64,000 nt of DNA, taken from the NCBI GenBank assembly GCA_030268105.1, contig BSDZ01000024.1, positions 992,001-1,056,000 on the forward strand, given 5' to 3'. Below the pieces are notes generated by a model. That model saw only the letters and a list, made by a program, of their open reading frames with translations, searched no databases and had not been told where the DNA came from. Each line of letters begins with the position of its first letter. The first letter of the stretch is position 1. Shown here one piece after another: positions 1 through 11,032 of this stretch. The position numbers and the translations under genes are program-made. This DNA comes from Volvox africanus. Its lineage: Eukaryota > Chlorophyta > Chlorophyceae > Chlamydomonadales > Volvocaceae.

Positions 1-455
1 GGAAGACGGGGATGGTGCGGGGGAAGACGGGGATAGTGCGGGGGAAGACGGGGATGGTGCGGGGGAAGACGGGGATGGTGCGGGGGAAGACGGGGATGGT
101 GCGGGGGAAGACGGGGATGGTGCGGGGGAAGACGGGGATGGTGCGGGGGAAGACGGGGATGGTGCGGGGGGAGACGGAGATGGTGCGGGGGAAGACGGGG
201 ATAGTGCGGGGGAAGACGGGGATGGTGCGGGGGAAGACGGGGATGGTGCGGGGGAAGACGGGGATAGTGCGGGGGAAGACGGGGATGGTGCGGGGGAAGA
301 CGGGGATGGTGCGGGGGAAGACGGGGATGGTGCGGGGGAAGACGGGGATGGTGCGGGGAAGACGGGGATGGTGCGGGGGAAGACGGGGATGGTGCGGGGG
401 GAGACGGAGATGGTGCGGGGGAAGACGGGGTTGGTGCGGGGGGAGACGGGGTTTA
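1..455. repeat. 21-bp minisatellite array
   Basis: Tandem 21-bp unit, core GATGGTGCGGGGGAAGACGG, about 21 copies, with scattered point variants (GATAGTG, GAGACGGAG) and 1-bp length slips near 350. It is open in frame (repeating MVRGKTG), but this is a by-product of a unit divisible by three. It lies next to the last visible FANCI exon, so it is probably intronic to that minus-strand gene. The array continues past the left edge. Confidence 0.95.
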
Positions 456-3400
456 TGAATGCAAGGAGCTTGATGGAGATCGGGACTGACGCAATGTGCG
501 TGTGTATGTGCTATACCTTGTAGTATAGCGGCGGCATGGTCACTCCCTCGGTGACGTAACGATAAAACTGGGGGGCCACGAGCTCCAAAACCACATCCCG
601 AGAGCCTGAGGCAAACACAGCAGCAGCAGCAGCAGTAGAGGTGGTGGTGACGGCGAAGGTGGCGGTCGATATCACCACCCATTCCCCAACAACTACTCAG
701 CCCACCTTACGACGGTTAATGAAGGTACGGCACTCATCAAGCACTCCCCGCAATATGAAGCATAAGGCCCGCCATATCATGAGCCCACAAAACCAGTAAC
801 ACTCTTACCCTTATAGCTCCCAGCAAGTCTTTTGACAACAACAAGCACATGTCATAACCAACCTGGATCCACCAACAGAATCTCTGAGAGCCCGTCGTAC
901 AGTGCGGCTCGTACGGCAGCTTGCTGACCGAGGGCGCGACGCAGGAAGCCCTGTGAACGAACAGATCACGACGACATTGGGACGACAGAGATCTGTTGGG
1001 ACGAGCGAGATCGGCATGAATGAGGTCCAGGCTCCCGGCGGCAAGCATGCACGGATGCCGCATGCGCGATCCGGCTTCCTCCGCGATCCTTTTTAATATT
1101 TTTGGACGTCATACACACCTGCAGCTCATGTTGAAGACTGACGCCCTCGCCACTGGCCAACGCCTGCATCTGGCTGAGGGAGGACTGAAGGGGAGGGGGG
1201 GAGGGGCAATGACACAGACGAGTGGGAGCAGGGGCGGGAGGGAAAGGCACAAATCCGAGGGATGAGGGGAGGAGATAGAAAGGTGCTGTTGGAAGAGGAC
1301 GGAGTCAGGGCTCCCGCTCTGGATGGTGCGCGGGAACAACTGTAAACTGTAAACTGGAAAGGGGAAAGGGGAAAGGGGAAGGGGAAATTGGCGACTGTTG
1401 CAGGACGGGACGGGATATTAGCATTAGCACTCGCAACAGTAGCCAGGAGGGACAAAGGAGGGTCACACGCAACATAACATACACACACGCGGACAGACCT
1501 GGCTGCATGATGGCTGACTAAAACTTGGCATTGCCGCGGCCGCCGCCGCCCGCAGCTGCTCCTCGTCCTTTGCCACCCCGCCACCCGCCGCAGCTCGCAG
1601 CTGCTGCACCAAGATGAAGAGGAAGCCGCGCACTGCCACAAGCCTGGGGAGGGCCCCCCGGGAGGGTGGGGTGACGGGGGGTGTGCGTGACGGGGAGACG
1701 AAGGGGAGAGTGGGTTGTAGAAAAAAGCTTACCAGAGCACAGGAGCAATGCACTCACGGGTCGCGTAACGCGTAGTGCAAGCATTGAAGTACCTGGTATT
1801 AGTTGGGAATCACAAATGTGCAATGTAATTAATCATACACAATGTATAACCAGACGGTTGGCGAATGGTTGATAACCACCTCGTCGTGCCGTACCCACTG
1901 ACTTACCGGCTTGACGCCTCCCTGGAGAACATGACCTTCCGCAGCAGCATCACCATATGGTCCGCCAGGTCCCGGCGGCAGCGAGCTAACGGCCACAGCC
2001 CCAGCAACAGCCCCAGAGCGACGGGTGCCGGCAGTAGCAGGAAGCTTTGGAAGGCGTCCTGCGCGTGCGTGCGCGCGCATCACCAGGGTGGGGGAGCAAA
2101 AACCGTAACCGTAGAGCATGTTGCACTAAGCAGTAGCGGCATCACCAGCAATAGCAGCAACAGCCATAACGACACTCCGTTGTATCACATGGAACCACGC
2201 ATGAGATCTGATGGGACGAATGACACGATGATGTAGATTAGATTCGTAGACGTAGGGTGTGTGTGTGTGTATGCGTGTGTATGCGTGTTTGTGCCGCATG
2301 TGTGGTCCCGGGGTATCCCCAATACGACAGCGCACACCCATATGCATACATGTATACACGCCCATTTTACCCCTCTCCTATCCGCACCTCGTTATTTCGC
2401 CTTTCCCTCACCCCACCATCACATACACAAACGGCCCTTCACATCCTCCTCTCCAACCCTCACCTTAAGCTTAGTCGCGTGCTCGTACAAAAACGCCGGG
2501 TATCGTGCAGCCAGGTTGCTCAAGAGCACGACAGCGGGTAACGCCTGCTCCTGACCCGCAGCGCCAAGGCCTCCAAATCCCCCCACCAACCCGCCCAGAC
2601 CGCCCAGGGCTGACCCCACACCCATCCCCCCCGCTGAGCCGCCCAGCGCCTGCTGGCAAAGCCGCAGAACGTCGGGTCGCGCCTCTCTATGTGCCTCGAA
2701 AGCGGCCTGTAGATGTGTGCGGCAGTGGAAGGGGGGGGGGCACAGGGAGGCGGGGGGGCAACAGCAGGGGCTTGCGAAACATTGGCGCTTGCGACATTGG
2801 GCGGGACAGAACACAATGAGACCGGCACCACACCTGACATCAATACCCTGGCTGGCAGATTTGCTGGACGACGACGACGACGTCGCTGGTGGTGCTGAGC
2901 GCTGCTGAAGCCAATGATTACATGTTCAACTCGGTTGGGTGCGTGAATGGGGGGGGGGCCGGTGAAGGGCATTCCCCTAGCAGGGCAGGGAGAAGCAGGC
3001 AGGGCCAGCTGCGCCACCCAGCAGGTTGGGTTAGGTGGAGGGGGCCGCTGCTGGTGAGGTGTGTATGCCACCACCACCACCACCACCACCACCACCTGGG
3101 ACCCGGTAACACTGACACACTTGCAAACTAACCCCCATGCAGTCGCTCCAACACCTCGCCACCGGAGAAGGGGCTCACATGCAACAGCTCGATGCCCAAC
3201 AGCGCACTTTGGAGAGCAGCAGAGCCCCCGGGTGCTCCAGGGTGAGGGGGCTCGTACGGCATGTCCCGAGCGCCAGGGACTGGCGTGGATCGTCGCAGAA
3301 ATCATGGCACGGCGGGGAAAGTGTATTAGACGAAGGAAGGGAACCGACGGGGTTGATTAGGTGATGGTGGTGGTAATGGTGGTGGGAAGGCGAAAACACG

Positions 3401-6400
3401 GGAGCTGCAACCCCCTAGATGCCTCCGGGAAAGGAAAGAGAGCGGGGAGGGAAGGGGAGGGAGAGGGGGGAGCGGGGAGCGGGGAGGGAAGGGAAGGGGA
3501 GGGAGAGCGGGGAGAGGGGAGCGGGGAGTGGGTAGGGAAGGGGAGGGAGAGCGGGGAGCGGGGAGCGGGGAGGGGAGGGAGAGCGGGGAGCGGGTAGGGG
3601 AGGGAGAGCGGGGAGGGGGGAGGGAAGGGGAGGGAGAGCGGGGAGCGGGGAGGGGAGGGAGAGCGGGGAGCGGGTAGGGGAGGGAGAGCGGGGAGGGGGG
3701 AGGGAAGGGGAGGGAGAGCGGGGAGCGGGTAGGGAAGGGGAGGGAGAGCGGGGAGCGGGGAGCGGGTAGGGGAGGGAGAGCGGGGAGCGGGTAGGGGAGG
3801 GAGAGCGGGTAGGGGGGAGGGAAGGGGAGGGAGAGCGGGGAGCGGGGAGCGGGAAGGGGAGGGAGAGCAGGGAGAGGGGAGCGGGGAGGGAAGGGGAGGG
3901 AGAGCAGGGAGCGGGGAGCGGGGGAGGGGAGGGAGAGTGGGGAGCGAGGAGCGGGGAGGGAAGGGGAGGAAGAGCGGGGAGCGGGGAGCGGGGCGCGGGG
4001 AGGGAAGGGGAGGGAGAGCGGGGAGCGGGGAGGGAAGGGGAGGGAGAGCGGGGAGCGGGGAGGGAAGGGGAGGGAGAGCGGGGAGCGGGGAGCGGGGAGC
4101 GGGAAGGGAAGGGGAGGGAGAGCAGGGAGAGGGGAGCGGGGAGGGAAGGGGAGGGAGAGCGGAGAGCGGGGAGCGGGGGAGGGGAGGGAGAGTGGGGAGC
4201 GAGGAGCGGGGAGGGAAGGGGAGGAAGAGCGGGGAGCGGGGAGCGGGGAGGGAAGGGGAGGGAGAGCGGGGAGCGGGGAGCGGGAAGGGAAGGGGAGGGA
4301 GAGCAGGGAGAGGGGAGCGGGGAGGGAAGGGGAGGGAGAGCGGGGAGCGGGGAGGGGGGAAGGAAAGGAAGGCGAATCGACGAGATACCTGGCACTGAAT
4401 GGGGAGGGGTAGAAAGTAAGTTTGGAAGACACGGTGACACCCAAGAGGAGTCCTTACCTCGTGGCTGCCTTTGCTGCTGCTGCTGTTGGTGGTGGTGTGG
4501 CAGCGGAGGTACCTGTTGCTGTTGGCGTTTCTGTGCACGCCGGGCTTCTGCCGCCGCGGCGGCCTCTGCCTCAGCCTCAGCCAGAACGGCATCGTTGCGT
4601 TGGACCAGCGCCAGCGCCTCGGCGGCCGGGTAGCTGGTCATAAGGACCGTTCCAAGTGCCAGGATGCCCGGGACCACCACCTCTCCACCCACTCCGCTGC
4701 ACCTGCACGGGGGACCGGACCGCACTGAGACCAGATAACGTATGGCATGTGGGGTCCGGATATGCGGGCGAATAAATGGCGCGGATTAGAGCGGCGAGCA
4801 AAACCCTCCAAGACTATATCTAAAAAATGTAAAAAAATAGCAACACTATATTTTTGTGTATGATTATTTGATTTATAATTATTACAATATTTTCGAATAT
4901 GTGTGACATACATGTGGAATGTATGTCAGGATATACGTGAAGATACAGTCGTTTTCTGTTCGGCCCAACTTTCCCGTGGTCTTCGTTCGCGTCCCTGGAG
5001 AGCGGCCGAAACATACTGACTGACGAACGGACGGACGGACGGACGGTATAACGCACCTGACCGCCCGCAGTAGCGCTGCCCGCAGCTGCGGACCCGTGGG
5101 TCGCGGCAGTTGCGGCAGTGACGACAGCCAGGCGCTGCGGGCGCGCGTTGCATCCCATTCAAATGCCGCCATTACCAAAGCCTACGCGACCACCGACCCA
5201 TGGGACAAGATACATCATGACAGTTGGGCAGATGGGCAGGTATGTATGCAGCTCGAGTGACTAACGGACACAGTGCTCAGCGACAGGAGGATGTAGACTT
5301 ACATCTCCCCTTCCCAATCAGGTGAAGTACACCATAAAAAGGAATTGTTTCTCTTACCAATTAATTCTCTAGCAACTTCCACCACGTTTGCTTTAATCCA
5401 ATTAAAGCTGGCTAATTCAAGAAATCCTTAACGCCCAGCGAGTATTCATAATGAACGCCAATCTGTTTGAAAAATAGTCTAATTAAGAGCGTGATGGTTT
5501 TGTCCTGTCTCCCCCCCCATTCCTGTCTCCCTCCTCTTCCGCTTATTCTTCCCTGCATTTCTCACCCTCAGCAGAGTGACGACCTGGCTCTCCAGCTTGT
5601 GCTGCCTCGACAACGTGAAAAGCAGCAGCAGGCAAAAGGGACTGGGCGCCACCGCGGAGCACCGCACGGACTTGAGCAGCTCCTGGGGGGGAAGGGGCGC
5701 ACGCTCTGTGTATGGGCATCCCAGAAAGCGGAATAGGGGCCTGTGGAAGACAAGGCAGACGCTAGCGCTATCGGTACGTTAGTAGCGTTCGTTTTTTAAC
5801 GAACGAGAAGAGAAAAATAGGGAGCATGAAAAGCTTATGCGTGTGTTTGGGTGTTTCGGAGGAGCTGGTGATAATGGAGGGGAGGGGAGGACACGGACGA
5901 CCAAAACCCGGAGAGCGTGTGCGTGTGTGTGTATATGCTTTCTTGTGTTCGTATGTGCGGTATAGGAAACGGTGAGCCGTGACGTGTGGTTTGTCTCTGC
6001 ACAATTGTGCATGCGTATGTATGGGCCTTACCTCCGCCAGCGCGCTGCCGTACTTAAACGCGTCGGCGATGATGACAAGTGCCGTACCCTCCACGTTTTG
6101 TAGAACCTTGGCGGGGTTCTGGCCGTCAGGGCCGCGGTGCTGCGCCTCAAGGCGGTCAAATAATGACAAGACTCCCTAAAGAGCAGAGTGTCAGAGCGAA
6201 GGGGGAAGGAGGGAAGACGAATAAAACCGAATCCTGGTGCTGATACTGGAGAAACGAGAAAAAACCGTGAGGGTGAAGGGGGGCCAAGGTGGGTAGGGGG
6301 TAGGGGGTAGGGGGAGTGCATGGGGGGTAGAGGGGACTGGGGAGTAGAGGTGTGTGGACGCAATGACATCAACAGGCAAACGCTAAAATACAGCAAACCA

Positions 6401-8860
6401 GAAATACATGACCAGAAGAGTAGGAGTGACACGAAACGACGTGTGTATGTGTGGGTTTGTGTGGGATTTTCCGCGCAGGGTTTTGTTTTCAGTTTTTCTT
6501 ATAGCTCGCGACACATACGACACGCATGCTACCGCCACCGCAGCCCCGAAACCATGCTGTTTACCGACCTTGATCAATATCGTAATAGGAAAGGGGCTAA
6601 ACTCAGTTAAACCAGCCGGTCCCAACTCCTGGCTCTCCGAAACCCCACCCGACACTACCCCGTCATTGACACGTACCCTCAGCACGAGTGCCCTCTGTCC
6701 CAGCCCCGCCATCCGCATGAGCTGCCGCAGCAGAGAGGGTAGCGCTGCAAGATCCGTACAGCAGCTGCAAACCGACAGCGCTTTTGCGACGACGGAGTGG
6801 AGCTGCTGAGGCGTCCTGGCACTCGCGAGATGAGGGGAGGCGGGAGGACGAGTGCGCATGAATGCAAGCGAACCAGTAACAAAGACAAAGATGTTATCTG
6901 ATGTGAAGCCCTAAATCCAAAAGCAGGAAGTGAGGGTCCTTCAGGGAAAGGGAAACTCGGGAGCTGCAGCTGACAGTTCCAAAGATGGACTTGGGAATGT
7001 AATTAAGGTTTATGGGTACCGGGTACTTAATGACGTAGTTGTGAGGAGGAGGAGGAAACGGACGCCACTGCGAGCCCCAATCCGAAAACCGAAAACCACC
7101 CCGGGTCGGATTCACGGCCCTCGTGCCGCCCCCGTGGCTGCTTTCTTCCTTCTCTACCTCTCCTCTTCCTCTTCCCCGAAACCTGGCCATCCCAAACTCA
7201 CATGGGGACGTCCCGCAATGCCTCCATGATTTGTACTGCATAGTTGCCGCAATCTGAAACCCATTCCGCATGCGTTAGGCGGTGCAGCGCAGTGCTGACG
7301 TGGCGCGCCGCGGCGTCACTTTCGGTCGCACTCTCCTCTTCAGCTTCATCTAAGACGGTAGCAGCAGCAGCAGGAGCAATGCAGTCGCGTGTGCTCCTCC
7401 AGAACATCGGAATCGCCACCTGAAAACAATTGCCTCATCGCAATACCCGTCTTCTGCCGCCATCTTCGCCCAGGACACCGTGACCCCTTGGCCTGGACTT
7501 CGCTGTCCAGATTTTGCTACCGTACTTCTGCATTCCGTACTTCTTTAAGTGCCATTTTCGTGGGTTACGCCCGGCGCTAATTACCCCACCGCCCCGCGTC
7601 CCTGGCCCATGTTGCTGTGCCTGTGGCCGGCTGGGTTCCCTGGGATTCCCCGAGATCGGCAGGGGAATCTCCCACACCTGTAAATCTCCCTCCCACATCT
7701 TCATATCAGGAGGCCTGACCCGGCAACACCCCACCCTGATCAAGATGAGCAGCTGGACAAACAATTACCCGCCCTGCACCACACTGCATCACCACAACCA
7801 CTACTACTGACAACAACAATCAACAATAAAAACAATCAAGGATTGCAGAAAAGTCCGGAAAGTGTGACCATATCCTCACCTCAGGAGGCCTGAACCGGCA
7901 ACACCCCGCCCTGAGGTGAGCAGCTGGACAAGCGCCCGGTAACACCACCAATCAGGGTTTTAGGGAAGGAGAGCCTGAAGTCCATGAGTGACCGACCATG
8001 TGTGATCCAGCCTGGGCACCAACCCACCCACCAACGCCGCAACGCGCAAGATACCCGGTGCCAAACACCCACACCCACCCTCGGGGGAGCCCGCCTCCAG
8101 CAGCCGCGTTGCGGCTTTTGGCAGTAGCTGCAACAGCCGGGGGATGGCGGGGGAGCCAGACTCCACTCCCCGACAGATGTCCGAAAGCAGCTGCGGAAGA
8201 GCCGGCAGTAGCAGTAGCAATAGTAATAGCAGTCGGAGCAGCAGTAGCAGCAGTGGCAGTGGGAGCAGCAGTAGCAGTAGCAGTAGCAGTAGGAGCAGCA
8301 GTAGGAGCAGGTAAGAGCAACGGTGGGGGCAACAATCACAGGAGCAGCAGTAGGAGCAACAATCACAGGAGCAAGAACAGTGCCAATAACAGCAAGAATA
8401 ACAGTGTGGTTGCACAAGCGATGCAGATCCGTACGATTCAGGTACGAATCGTCCTAACCGACCCCCAAAAATCTGCCGATCACATCGGGAAAACATAAAA
8501 TTAACTTAGCCCTGTAGCCCTCAACCTAAAATGCCATATGGTTAAGGGATGTATGCGCGCTGGGGTCCGGCTATTCGGTCCGGTTCGGTGCCCTGTCCTA
8601 CAGTGCACTGCAGTGCTCACCGCTGCTAGCTGCTGGAAATTCAGAAGGTCCAGATTGTCCAGGAGGATAGAAGGATATGCCGCGAGCTGCGCTTCGTCGA
8701 CTTCACTTGATATTACAGACACACCCGCTTTGAACAGCGCCACCGTTGCCCGCTGTAGCCGTCGCTGAAGGCCCTCCTCGCCACCATCCGCTTCATCGGG
8801 GCTGCTGAGGGTGCCCTTTCGGAGTGCCTGGAAGCATCGTTCCAGCACTCCCACATTCTC
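1..8860 (-). CDS. FANCI: FANCI, Fanconi anaemia group I protein (N-terminal half; C-terminus off the left edge)
   Basis: FANCI pairs with FANCD2 and is monoubiquitinated during interstrand-crosslink repair in the nucleus. Fourteen minus-strand exons join in phase to 697 residues: 8860-8621, 7419-7202, 6815-6677, 6175-6032, 5682-5566, 5181-5057, 4702-4458, 3234-3155, 2706-2464, 2058-1907, 1643-1499, 1184-1119, 950-863, 605-517. Family signatures in order: RDVPMTPQQLHSVVAKAL; NVEGTALVIIADAFKYG; ELLKSVR followed by a CLLLLFTLSRQHKLES helix; VVVPGILALGTVLMTSYP; ALPAVVLLSNLAARYPAFL; RRDLADHMVMLLRKVMFSRE; RLVAVRGFLFIL; GFLRRALGQQAAVRAALYDG; VTMPPLYYK. These follow the human protein from about residue 60 to 700. 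The first ~50 residues were not found; the C-terminal half lies beyond position 1. A His/Gln-rich stretch (HHHQQQQQQ) sits in the 4702-4458 exon. The acceptors at 5682 and 3234 were chosen by phase. Confidence 0.87.
3068..3096. repeat. (CCA)n microsatellite
   Basis: About ten uninterrupted CCA triplets inside a FANCI intron. No coding role is implied. Confidence 0.9.
3428..4370. repeat. G-rich GGGAGAGCGGGGAGC minisatellite in a FANCI intron
   Basis: About 940 bp of interleaved short units (GGGAGCG, GGGAGAG, GGAAGGG) with a looser higher-order pattern. It fills the intron between the FANCI exons 4702-4458 and 3234-3155. The long open frames across it on both strands (Arg/Gly/Glu-rich and Pro/Leu/Ser-rich) are artefacts of a stop-free repeat. 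Confidence 0.93.
7706..7742. repeat. hairpin element, copy 1
   Basis: ATCAGG and CCTGAT arms enclose a loop containing AGGCCTGACCCGGCAACACC. It is followed by AAGATGAGCAGCTGGACAA, which is also shared with the second copy about 173 bp downstream. It lies in the FANCI intron 8620-7420. Confidence 0.65.
7878..7916. repeat. hairpin element, copy 2
   Basis: Second copy of the element at 7706, now with arms CCTCAGG and CCTGAGG. Arm bases differ from copy 1 on both sides in a way that keeps pairing (an A-T pair became C-G). The loop is nearly identical to copy 1. Confidence 0.65.
8205..8312. repeat. AGCAGT-type trinucleotide repeat
   Basis: Imperfect AGC/AGT/GCAGTA triplet run inside a FANCI intron. 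It produces polyserine, polyalanine and polyleucine frames that are not genes. Confidence 0.85.
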
Positions 8861-11032
8861 CTGCGAAGGGTGGCCACGTGGATAGGTGGGTATGTGCGTC
8901 TGTGGCTATGTAGGTGTGCCATAGAAAGTGTTTGTTGGGTACATGACATTTTAGAAGGCGCGTGGGACGGGTAGCCAAGATGTTGCATCGGGGGACAGGG
9001 TTATATGTGCCGGAACGAAAAACGATGGGCTTGGCCGGAGCAGAGTTGAGAACGCAGACCTTTGACTCCGATGTTGACAGCGTGGCGATGTAAGCCCGAG
9101 GCCAGTACGGTTAACAGTCCAAGACATTTGATACAAAGCCTAATAAGGTTATATTTTCCATCAGAAGGGAGGATGCCGTGATTTCCTTTTTCATTCAGAC
9201 CTGGGGGGACTCGCTTGCTCGGATATGCTGCGCGACTTCGGATGATGCGCCATTTCGCAGAAGCAACTCCAGGAGCGCCTCGGAGCTCGCGTTCTTTTGG
9301 TAAGCTGACCTTACATTTTCAAATAAGCTCGACATTTATGCCTACTATGTTACAAAAGAAGAGGCAATCGCTTATGCTGCGCCTGCTGCGGCTTCCTGAT
9401 GCTGACTCTTGGCATGAGATGCCTCTCTTGAATCGTGTTTGCATAACAGAGAGTTGATGTGATCCATATCGCATCAAACGGCAGGCAGCACAGAATGATT
9501 TTGACAAATTTGCCGCCACAAGGTTTCAGTGCGAGACGTGCGAATTGGCGCTCAATGAGACAGTTTACGAATGCATTACGTAGTGTTCATATGTATAAAT
9601 TGTTATACTTATGTCTAAAAACTTCGCATCATGAATGGGTTTGCTTCCCTTTCGTGTCTGGGCTCCAGAACCCAGCAGGAAAATAACCGTTATATCGAAG
9701 TTAGAATTCTAGTGATATAGTTTCTAGGGTTATAATGATCTAGTGTTCTAAAAGTCTCGTCTCATCTTTCCTGGCTTCGGAAGCTTGGGCCTCACCTATT
9801 CTGAATATGATTCATCTCCAATTGACTTATGCGCTACACATGCAAAAGGGGCGTGAGCTTGCGACTGTTACCAGGAAAAAATGGACGAACGGGTGACAAA
9901 TGGACGGCGATTCGCTGGATTCGATGGATCCAAGATAATAAACGGCACTGCTCAACATAAATTGGGCGACAGCGGAAAGAGCGTCACTTCGTGGCCCCCA
10001 CACCCACATTAATCTTAGCGCGCTCAAGAGGAGGGTGGGGAAGGTGAGGGCCCCCGTTATGGGTCCGTCCCAGAAAGCAAAAAAAGTTTCGAATAAATTG
10101 GATGTTCGCATCAACCTGCAGATATAGTTGCAACTGTTAAAATACTTCACTTCTGTCGAAATTGCCGGACTTCATTCCGTGCAAATATAAAAGGACATCT
10201 TCGTTCCACCCCACAACGTTTCTCCACTAGCAGAAGCAGCAGCCCTCACATAGCCAAGCACGCGGGTTAAAGCATACAGGTCATATGCTCTCCTTTGTTC
10301 TGGATAGCCGGCTGCCAGAAAGGTTGTGGAACTCCATTACGCGCCAGCCTGCGTATTTAGGCTCGCCGTTCCAATCCCGCTCTCCTCTGGTTCGTCGGCA
10401 AGCCATACATATAACACGGCGTGACGATGGAATAAGTAGCGTTCGCGGAATGCACTTTGCAGCTTAGTGCAATCATACACACGCAATTTTGTATATTCCT
10501 GAACTCCCGGCGGCCAACTAAGCGAACCATTAATCCGTTAAGTCAAGGCGACGAGGGGGCAACAACAACATAACGACATAAAGACATAAATTGTTGTGGG
10601 GAAAACACGGCAAGAAATGAGTACACCGGGCAACGGGACGAGGACCGCCGCGGTCACCACCACCGCCATCCCCACGTCTACCGCCACTAGCACCTGCAAA
10701 CCGCGCGACCGAAAGTACGGGCAGCGCCAACCCATCTGGCTAAAGGAACGTGCAACTTCGGGCCGTAAGCAGATTCACATTTGTCATTTGTTAATACTGT
10801 GCTGTCCTTGTCATTTCTTTTGTGGCAATTATTGTTTTGTTCTCCTTAATAATCTTGCACATGAGTCTGTGTGTGTGTCTGTGTCTGTGTCTGTGTCTGT
10901 GTGGATGTCCAATATAAAAAAATTGGACAGATAAGTAATTACAATTTCTGATGGAAATGTCGTTAACTCTCGAGCCCCTTTCTTAAGGACATGGTACAAC
11001 ATCATAGACGACATTTCCTCCCCATCTCACAG
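8861..11032. other. gene-poor interval between divergent FANCI and OSBP-like genes
   Basis: The missing 5' exon of FANCI (minus) and the first exon(s) of the OSBP-like gene (plus) should lie here, but neither could be pinned to a signature. An AT-richer core at 9100-10500 has only short unrelated frames. A short GT/CTGTGT microsatellite sits at 10865-10905. Confidence 0.4.

Noticed and set aside
12..458. 148-codon plus-strand frame of repeating MVRGKTG
   Set aside because: A 21-bp tandem unit is divisible by three; there is no other gene evidence and it is next to a minus-strand exon.
3326..4725. Long Pro/Leu/Ser-rich (minus) and Arg/Gly/Glu-rich (plus) frames
   Set aside because: Artefacts of the G-rich minisatellite in a FANCI intron. 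Only 4702-4458 of this span is a real exon.
8860..8988. FANCI N-terminal exon directly upstream of 8860
   Set aside because: The frame continues open but shows no family similarity, and a CAG acceptor marks the exon edge at 8860; the true first exon was not identified.
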